A stretch of 5,182 bases of DNA from positions 1 through 5,182 of the forward strand of contig JAOZSC010000223.1 of assembly GCA_029939875.1 (NCBI GenBank), read 5' to 3'. The position numbers and the translations under genes are program-made. Shown in pieces: positions 1-5,182 of the stretch (the first letter of the stretch is position 1; each line of letters opens with the position of its first letter). This DNA comes from Desulfobacterales bacterium (lineage in GTDB: Bacteria > Desulfobacterota > Desulfobacteria > Desulfobacterales > JAFDCJ01). Under the pieces are notes generated by a model. It searched no databases. It saw only the letters and a program-made list of their open reading frames with translations, and was not told where the DNA came from.

Positions 1-2821
1 GGGCAACCGTCACGACAAACCGCCCGGCAGATTCAGAGAACAGCACAGTATCATCGCGCTGCACACCGTCGAGTGCCACCCGGAAAAGATCAACGTCCAG
101 ACCGAGATTGCCGCCCATGGCCACCATGGCCAGGTGCACCGCCAGCCCACCGCGGTAAATGCCGTGCGCCGAGGCCACCAGCCCCTGATCAATCGCCGCC
201 TGCAGCCCGCGATACAGGGGCAGGCACTCATCGGGGCGCACTTCGGGAACATTGCAGCCTACATACCCGAGGTGCTCATAGTATTCCGAGCCCCCCAGTT
301 CATTGCGGGTGGTCCCTATGACATACAGCAAGTCCCCAGCCATCTTGCTGTCCATAGTGACGCATTTGACAACATCACCGACAATGCTGGTAGCGGAAAA
401 TTGAAGGGTTTCAAGCGCTGATACCTTGTGGGTTTCCCCATAACGCCCGGGCAGGTTTCCATCCACGTACATGCTGTCTTTGCCCGAAAGCAGTGGAATT
501 CCATAGGCCAGGCAGGTTTCGCGCAATGCCCGACAGGCCCGCACCAGTTGGGCGGCCTTGAATTTACCGTCAGGGTTTTGCCGGGTATCGTACTGAATGT
601 TGGGCCAGCAAAAATTGTCCACCCCGCCGACTTGCGCCAGATCACCCCCCACCGCGATAATCCGGCGCACGGCTTCATCTATGCTGCAGGCGGTCATGTG
701 GTAGGCATCAATGGCGGAGTATGCCGGCAGCAACGCCTGGCAAAAAGCCAGACCGCGGTTAGAAAAAAGCACCGGGCGGATGACAGCCGCATCGCTGTTA
801 ACATCACGCTGGGCTCCCACCAGGGGTTTTACCACGCTGGTACCTTGAACTTCATGATCATACTGGCGGATGATCCATTCAGTGGAAGCGATATTGGGCC
901 GGCGAATCACGTCCTTCAACAGCATACCGTAGTCGGCCGGGGGGGTCAGAACCGGCTCATGCAGGCCGCGCTGATGCGCTGGCATCCATTGCGCCTCAAA
1001 CTCCCATTGGGGGAAACCGGATTCCAGCAAATCCAGATCCACGTAAGCACAGGTGGTGCCGTTATAGGTGATGTGCAGTTTGCCTGAATCGGTGTAACGG
1101 CCGATAACGGTGCTTTCGACGGCATGTTTGCCGGAAAGTTCAAAAAAACGCTCCCGATCGTCAGGATCAATGGCTACGGTCATACGTTCCTGGGATTCGG
1201 ACACCCATATTTCCCATTGATCAAGGCCCTCATATTTCAAGGGCACCTTTTCAAGCTCGATCTCACATCCGTTTGAAAATAGCGCCGACTCGCCTACCGA
1301 TGAGGACAGCCCACCGCCGCCGTTATCGGTGATAAACCGGATCAGGTCTTCATCCCGGGCTTCCAGCAAAAAATCATGCATTTTTTTCTGGGTATAGGGG
1401 TCGCCGATCTGTACATGTCCGGCCGGGGTATGCTCTGAAAATGTTTCGGAGGCCGCCGTCACACCATGGATGCCGTCTTTGCCCACCCTGCCCCCACACA
1501 TGATCACCAGTTGCCCGGGCCGGGTGCGTTTCTGCTCGGCTGGCTCTCCTTTGATCTGCGCCGGCATGATCCCCAGCGCGGTCACAAAGACCAGGCATTT
1601 GCCCAGGTATCCCGGATGGAAAATCACCTGGCCGAAGGTGGTGGGAATGCCGCTTTTATTGCCGCCGTCCCGCACCCCTTCCACGACCCCGTCAAGCAGG
1701 CGTCGGGGATGAAGGTGCGGGTTGAGATCCCCGCCATAGTCCCGCGGTCCCACGCAGTAGCCATAGCCGCCCATGACCAGCTTGGATCCTTTGCCGGTTC
1801 CGAGCGGATCCCGGTAAACCCCTACAATACCCGTGATGGCACCCCCGTAAGCTTCCATATTGGAAGGAGAATTATGGGTTTCCCCCGTGATGACGTAATA
1901 GTGATCCCGGTCAAAGCGCCCTGCGCCGGCATTGTCCCACAGCACCGATACCACCCACGGTTTTTTCGCCTTCAACTCCAGGGTAGGCGCCTCAATGCAG
2001 GTTTTAAACAAATTGTCTACCACTTCGCTGCGGCCGACGGCACGATCAGTGTAACGAAACAGCCCGCGAAAAGTGTTGTGATTGCAGTGATCGCTGCGGG
2101 CCTGGGAAATATATTCCAGCTCCACATCAGTGGGATCGCCCAGCCCGACCTGTTGGCGGGCCGCGCGTGTACCCGGATCCTGGAAGTAAGCGCGAATGGT
2201 GGGAATGTCATTTAGATTCAGCGCCAGGCCGCGTTCATCACTGATTTTTTGTAAGGATCGATCGCTGTCCACCGCAATGGTGGTCACCGTGGGAACGTGA
2301 TTGAGAATCACCCGGGGGATGATAAATCCGATACCCTGAGCCGGATCCCACTGCCGGGCTGAAAAAACCTTCCACTGCTGGATGATGTCATTGGCCAGCA
2401 GTTCAGCAGCAATTTTATCCATATCGACGGCGGTGAGCCCTCGCCCCTTAATGCAAAAACGCCGGGAAGTGTATATCGCCTGCCCGGGCGCCAATTTCAG
2501 CTGCAGCAGGTCCTCAACGGCTTCAACGGCGGTGCTGCCGGGATTATCGCGGACCCCCGGCCGATAACCAACCCACACGGTCCAGTCAAAGTCGATGGGC
2601 AAGGGACCGTAGGACGAGATCTGAGTAACCGGATTGGTAAAAATTTCCGCCTGCACGGCCTGCAATTGCTCGGCATTCAGGTCACAGTCAAGGGTCACCA
2701 CAGAAATGGTACGCACGCTGTCCAGTTGCAGACCGAAATAATCTTCAGCCTTGCGGCGAACCCCCTCCCCTTCCGCATCAAACAAATCTTCCTTTAACGC
2801 TATCTCAAGTCGATGTGGCAT
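1..2821 (-). CDS. purL: Phosphoribosylformylglycinamidine (FGAM) synthase, PurL type with fused N-terminal PurS-like region; 3' end cut by window edge
   Basis: Catalyses the ATP- and glutamine-dependent conversion of FGAR to FGAM, the fourth step of de novo purine synthesis, in the cytoplasm. The frame is open for 940 codons from the ATG at 2821 to the left edge; an in-frame TAA lies eight codons before this ATG. Residues 1-75 and 76-155 each resemble PurS. The linker carries the SDHCNH motif (243-248), with H245 aligning to the catalytic His of E. coli PurL (SEHC). First synthetase half: GETHNSPS (ETHN from 314), RDPLGTGKGSK, GKDGIHG around 449 and DNGGGGL from 499. Second half: QYDHEVQG, VVKP (K665), DAAV, and GKDSM at 780-784, as in large PurL. 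HGIYRGGL (886-893) stands where HDxSxGGL is usual. The missing C-terminus would need roughly 50-60 residues if it ends after the second AIRS C-terminal domain, or about 300 more if a glutaminase is fused; otherwise a separate purQ is expected. It follows rseP by 66 bases. Family assignment is very sure; the exact architecture beyond the edge is unknown. Confidence 0.95.
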   Translation of the reverse strand, partial: MPHRLEIALKEDLFDAEGEGVRRKAEDYFGLQLDSVRTISVVTLDCDLNAEQLQAVQAEIFTNPVTQISSYGPLPIDFDWTVWVGYRPGVRDNPGSTAVEAVEDLLQLKLAPGQAIYTSRRFCIKGRGLTAVDMDKIAAELLANDIIQQWKVFSARQWDPAQGIGFIIPRVILNHVPTVTTIAVDSDRSLQKISDERGLALNLNDIPTIRAYFQDPGTRAARQQVGLGDPTDVELEYISQARSDHCNHNTFRGLFRYTDRAVGRSEVVDNLFKTCIEAPTLELKAKKPWVVSVLWDNAGAGRFDRDHYYVITGETHNSPSNMEAYGGAITGIVGVYRDPLGTGKGSKLVMGGYGYCVGPRDYGGDLNPHLHPRRLLDGVVEGVRDGGNKSGIPTTFGQVIFHPGYLGKCLVFVTALGIMPAQIKGEPAEQKRTRPGQLVIMCGGRVGKDGIHGVTAASETFSEHTPAGHVQIGDPYTQKKMHDFLLEARDEDLIRFITDNGGGGLSSSVGESALFSNGCEIELEKVPLKYEGLDQWEIWVSESQERMTVAIDPDDRERFFELSGKHAVESTVIGRYTDSGKLHITYNGTTCAYVDLDLLESGFPQWEFEAQWMPAHQRGLHEPVLTPPADYGMLLKDVIRRPNIASTEWIIRQYDHEVQGTSVVKPLVGAQRDVNSDAAVIRPVLFSNRGLAFCQALLPAYSAIDAYHMTACSIDEAVRRIIAVGGDLAQVGGVDNFCWPNIQYDTRQNPDGKFKAAQLVRACRALRETCLAYGIPLLSGKDSMYVDGNLPGRYGETHKVSALETLQFSATSIVGDVVKCVTMDSKMAGDLLYVIGTTRNELGGSEYYEHLGYVGCNVPEVRPDECLPLYRGLQAAIDQGLVASAHGIYRGGLAVHLAMVAMGGNLGLDVDLFRVALDGVQRDDTVLFSESAGRFVVTVA

Positions 2822-2887
2822 GATCGTATCAAATTGGGAAAATGGTTAGAAATGAAATTAAGAGACTATATCAAACGCCTCACACGG
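2822..2887 (-). other. rseP-purL intergenic leader (66 bases), pyrimidine-rich
   Basis: Between the rseP TGA and the purL ATG the minus strand is rich in T and C (for example TTTCATTTCTAACC and TTTTCCC) and shows no Shine-Dalgarno in the 15 bases before the ATG (TTTGATACGATC). A TTGATA hexamer lies upstream, but no matching -10 element follows at the right distance. There is no hairpin strong enough for a terminator or an attenuator. purL is probably read through from rseP, but a weak internal promoter cannot be excluded. Confidence 0.5.
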
Positions 2888-3955
2888 TCAGCTGAAAAAC
2901 AACCGCGTAATGTCATTGTAAAACACCAGGATCATCAGCAAAATCAAAACAAACAGCCCGACCTGCTGCGCGACTTCCCGGACCTTGATGCTGACCGGAC
3001 TTCCTTTCACGGCTTCTATTAGAAAAAACAGCAGGTGGCCGCCGTCCAGTATCGGTATGGGCAACAGGTTGATGATTGCCAGGTTTATGCTGATCAGCGC
3101 AATAAATGAAATCAGGCTGACCATGCCGGCTTTGGCGGAGTCGCCGGCCATCTGGGCTATCATTATCGGACCACCAAGGGTTTTGGCGGAAATATCGCCC
3201 TTGATCAGCTTGGCAATGATGACGACCATCAACCTCGAAACCCGATAGGTCTGGGCCAGGCTTTCTGAAAATGCCTGACCCAGGTTCAACTTTTTGGTCT
3301 CGACATCCCCCGAGGCGGTAATGCCGATAATGTAGCGCTGGATGTCTTCACCGAAAATATTCTGCGTGGTCACCTGCTTGGGTCTAATTGAAAGTTCCCG
3401 GCTGGAATCATTCCGGCGCACGGTCACCCGGATGGCTTGTCCCTTACTGGCATTTATAAATTTTGCCATTTCATCCCAGTTGGAAATTCTGGCGCCATCA
3501 ATGGCAGTAATCAGATCGCCTTTTTGCAGTCCCGCCGCAAAGGCCGGCGAACCCGGTCTCACCTCGCCGATGGACGGCTTGATGATATAGGTGCCGGAAA
3601 ATGCAAAAATACCGAAAAAAATAACGACGGCCAGAAATATATTGAACAGTGGGCCGGCCGCCACGATCAGGATCCGTTTGGCAACGTGTTTGTGGGTAAA
3701 AGAGATGGGGATATCTCCGGGCGCCACCTCGGCATCCGGATCCTCACCGATCATTTTGACATAGCCGCCCAGGGGGATGGCGGAAAGACGGTAATCAGTG
3801 ATACCGATTTTTTTGCCGAAAAGCCGCGGTCCAAAACCCAGGGAAAATTTCTCCACCCCGACTCCGAACAGGCGGGCAACAATAAAGTGGCCGAATTCGT
3901 GGAAAAAAATCAGCACACCCAGAACGACAACAAAAGCAAATATATTGGTAGTCAT
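2888..3955 (-). CDS. rseP: RseP-family site-2 intramembrane zinc metalloprotease, single PDZ domain
   Basis: An inner-membrane protease of 355 residues. Family members cut transmembrane segments, classically the anti-sigma factor RseA after DegS in the sigma-E envelope stress response, and also remnant signal peptides. The zinc site is visible: HEFGH at 19-23 inside the first membrane segment (about 5-27), and the third ligand D304 in LDGGH (303-307) near the third segment (about 280-302). GPLFN (101-105) in the second segment (about 95-120) is the usual GPxxN-type motif. One periplasmic PDZ domain lies at about 122-195 (GSPAFAAGLQKGD core); E. coli RseP has two and is about 450 residues, but the one-PDZ form of about 350 is common in other phyla. 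The last segment is about 333-349. An in-frame TGA six codons upstream of the ATG limits the start, and the N-terminal hydrophobic segment fits it. No clear Shine-Dalgarno is seen. It sits 56 bases after dxr on the same strand, a frequent pairing. Its actual substrate here is not known. Confidence 0.96.
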   Translation of the reverse strand: MTTNIFAFVVVLGVLIFFHEFGHFIVARLFGVGVEKFSLGFGPRLFGKKIGITDYRLSAIPLGGYVKMIGEDPDAEVAPGDIPISFTHKHVAKRILIVAAGPLFNIFLAVVIFFGIFAFSGTYIIKPSIGEVRPGSPAFAAGLQKGDLITAIDGARISNWDEMAKFINASKGQAIRVTVRRNDSSRELSIRPKQVTTQNIFGEDIQRYIIGITASGDVETKKLNLGQAFSESLAQTYRVSRLMVVIIAKLIKGDISAKTLGGPIMIAQMAGDSAKAGMVSLISFIALISINLAIINLLPIPILDGGHLLFFLIEAVKGSPVSIKVREVAQQVGLFVLILLMILVFYNDITRLFFS

Positions 3956-4011
3956 AAAATCAATTAATGTTCAATGGTTTACAGTTAAATGGCGGTTGGG
4001 CGTATGACACG
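3956..4011 (-). other. dxr-rseP intergenic spacer (56 bases)
   Basis: The spacer is AT-rich close to rseP. At the dxr stop there is a very short inverted repeat (GCGT, five-base gap, ACGC) not followed by a T run, so it does not look like a terminator. The last bases before the rseP ATG (TTAATTGATTTT) hold no GGAG-like sequence. I see no promoter that I would defend; co-transcription with dxr is the simplest reading. Confidence 0.6.
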
Positions 4012-5175
4012 CTATGGCCGCAATTTTTCAATTTCCTTTTTTGCCTGACGGCGGGCCCATTGATCAGACGCGAGGATATCCGTCAGCTCGGGCCGGACGA
4101 TAAGCACGTGGTTTTCCATGGTAGCGCCGATAATCCGCGCAATTTCCAAAAAACCAATGGACTGCTCCAAAAAAGCATGGACCGCAACTTCATTGGCGGC
4201 GTTTAAAACCGCCGGCAGGCTGCCCCCGGCCTCACAGGCCTGAAAAGCCAGTTTCAAACAGGGAAATTTATCAAAATCGGGCGTCTTGAAAGTCAGCGCC
4301 AGTTCGGAATTAAACCGCGGCAGCGGTTGGCCAAGCGGCAGCCGCTGCGGATAGGAAAGCGCATAGCCAATGGCGGTTTTCATGTCCGGTATTCCCAGCT
4401 GAGCGATAATAGATCCATCTTTATAGGCCACCATCGAATGGATCACGCTCTGGGGATGAACCACCACCTGGATTTTCTCATGGGAAACGCCAAACAGGCA
4501 TTTGGCCTCCAGCACCTCCAGGCCCTTGTTCATTAACGTGGCCGAATCAATGGTGATTTTCGGGCCCATTTTCCAGTTGGGATGCTGCAGGGCTTCTTCA
4601 GGCGTAATGGCCGCAAATTCGGAGCGGGGGCGGTTTAAAAACGGTCCTCCCGAAGCTGTCAGCAGAATCCGGTCCACATCAGCGGAGCGTTGGCCCTGCA
4701 GACATTGAAAAATGGCACTGTGTTCACTGTCAATCGGCAAAATGTCCACCTTTTTTTCAGCAGCCTTTGCCATGACATAATCACCGGCCATCACCAGGGT
4801 TTCCTTGTTGGCCAGCGCCAGAGTTTTACCGGCCTCAATGGCCGCTAAAGCGGGCATCAGCCCGGCAGCACCGACCATGGCCGCCACTGTCATGTCCACG
4901 CCCTCATAGGCGGCAGCGGTCCGATAACCGTTTTCACCGTAAAGAATCTGTACATCGGCTCCGGCAGGCAGAAGATCTTGCAACTGCCGGGCCCGTTGTT
5001 CGTCGAACACCACCGCCAACTCGGGTGCAAAACGCTCGATCTGACGCGCCAGCAGGGTGACGTTTGATCGGGCCGCCAGGGTTTTTACTGCAAACTGTTG
5101 CGGAAACATTTTCACAATGCTGAGAACATTGCAGCCGATTGATCCCGTTGATCCGAGCACGGATAAGTGTTTCAT
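4012..5175 (-). CDS. dxr: 1-deoxy-D-xylulose 5-phosphate reductoisomerase
   Basis: Converts DXP to 2-C-methyl-D-erythritol 4-phosphate using NADPH and a divalent metal, the first committed step of the MEP isoprenoid pathway, in the cytoplasm; it is the target of fosmidomycin. The 387-residue length is typical (E. coli 398). The NADPH-binding motif GSTGSIG is at 8-14, and LANKETLVMAG is at 121-131. Counterparts of E. coli catalytic residues are present at a constant offset of 11 in the second half: S175 (TASGGPF), H198 and W201 (HPNW), M203, S211, N216, K217 and E220 (NKGLE). The metal ligands D149 and E151 lie in PIDSEHSA. The substrate-loop and dimer-region motifs HPQSVIHSMV (240-249) and the C-terminal AANEVAV (326-332) are also intact. 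The N-terminus MKHLSVLGSTGSIG aligns directly with E. coli MKQLTILGSTGSIG, which supports this ATG although the frame stays open to the window edge. I see no damage; the gene should encode an active enzyme. cdsA and uppS are often found just upstream in other genomes, outside this view. Confidence 0.98.
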   Translation of the reverse strand: MKHLSVLGSTGSIGCNVLSIVKMFPQQFAVKTLAARSNVTLLARQIERFAPELAVVFDEQRARQLQDLLPAGADVQILYGENGYRTAAAYEGVDMTVAAMVGAAGLMPALAAIEAGKTLALANKETLVMAGDYVMAKAAEKKVDILPIDSEHSAIFQCLQGQRSADVDRILLTASGGPFLNRPRSEFAAITPEEALQHPNWKMGPKITIDSATLMNKGLEVLEAKCLFGVSHEKIQVVVHPQSVIHSMVAYKDGSIIAQLGIPDMKTAIGYALSYPQRLPLGQPLPRFNSELALTFKTPDFDKFPCLKLAFQACEAGGSLPAVLNAANEVAVHAFLEQSIGFLEIARIIGATMENHVLIVRPELTDILASDQWARRQAKKEIEKLRP

Positions 5176-5182
5176 GCCTTTT
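5176..5182 (-). promoter_or_regulatory. Possible weak ribosome binding site of dxr, cut by the window edge
   Basis: On the minus strand the seven visible bases before the dxr ATG read AAAAGGC. The AAGG could pair with 16S rRNA but lies only one base from the start codon, closer than usual. The true site may continue beyond the edge, so this is a weak call. Confidence 0.25.

Noticed and set aside
428..1087. A 219-codon open frame on the plus strand opposite purL
   Set aside because: Antisense shadow of the second synthetase half of PurL; no recognisable domain and no ribosome site.
1466..2215. A 249-codon open frame on the plus strand opposite purL
   Set aside because: It lies fully antisense to a strongly conserved PurL reading frame, its translation has no recognisable motif, and long antisense frames are expected from the codon bias of GC-rich genes.
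1..2821. Possible frameshift or stop within purL
   Set aside because: I translated the whole frame and checked its phase at several points (about 2212, 1600, 1171, 679 and 253); it stays in one frame with no stop.
2830..2875. TTGATA hexamer as a possible purL promoter -35 box
   Set aside because: No good TATAAT-like hexamer follows at 16-18 bases; TTCTAA at that distance is a poor match.
2813..3022. A plus-strand 69-codon frame spanning the rseP-purL gap
   Set aside because: It overlaps the start of purL and the end of rseP on the opposite strand, and shows no motif.
3437..3967. A 176-codon plus-strand frame opposite rseP
   Set aside because: Its translation is very hydrophilic, rich in Asn, Lys, Gln and Asp, as expected from reading the complement of membrane-segment codons; rseP on the other strand has all its catalytic motifs.
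4000..4014. Short inverted repeat at the end of dxr (GCGT...ACGC)
   Set aside because: Stem of only four or five pairs, and no T run follows, so it is not a credible terminator.

Overview
The window carries three protein-coding genes, all on the minus strand and read from right to left: dxr (complete), rseP (complete) and a large purL-type gene whose 3' end runs off the left edge. Coding sequence fills almost everything; the only non-coding stretches are a 56-base gap (dxr-rseP), a 66-base gap (rseP-purL) and 7 bases upstream of dxr. I see no RNA gene, mobile element, CRISPR array, long repeat or convincing terminator.

Layout by strand order: 5175-4012 is dxr (DXP reductoisomerase, MEP isoprenoid pathway); 3955-2888 is rseP (site-2 intramembrane zinc metalloprotease with one PDZ domain); 2821 to the left edge is phosphoribosylformylglycinamidine (FGAM) synthase, 940 codons visible and open throughout. 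Short same-strand gaps without an obvious terminator or promoter suggest a single transcription unit. dxr and rseP adjacent to each other is a widespread bacterial arrangement, usually downstream of uppS and cdsA, which would lie to the right of this window. purL in the next position is less generic.

The organism looks like a Gram-negative bacterium of moderately high GC content. The RseP family form (about 355 residues, one PDZ), the PurL architecture and the gene order remind me of Desulfobacterota (former Deltaproteobacteria), but this is an impression from memory, not a computed placement.

Functionally these are housekeeping genes: isoprenoid precursor synthesis, envelope proteolysis and de novo purine synthesis. 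No new multi-gene system is visible. The most interesting object is the FGAM synthase: it starts with two consecutive PurS-like segments fused to a PurL core, and its second synthetase half has lost the acidic residues of a motif normally found there. It looks intermediate between the small PurL + PurS + PurQ system and the large single-chain enzyme.
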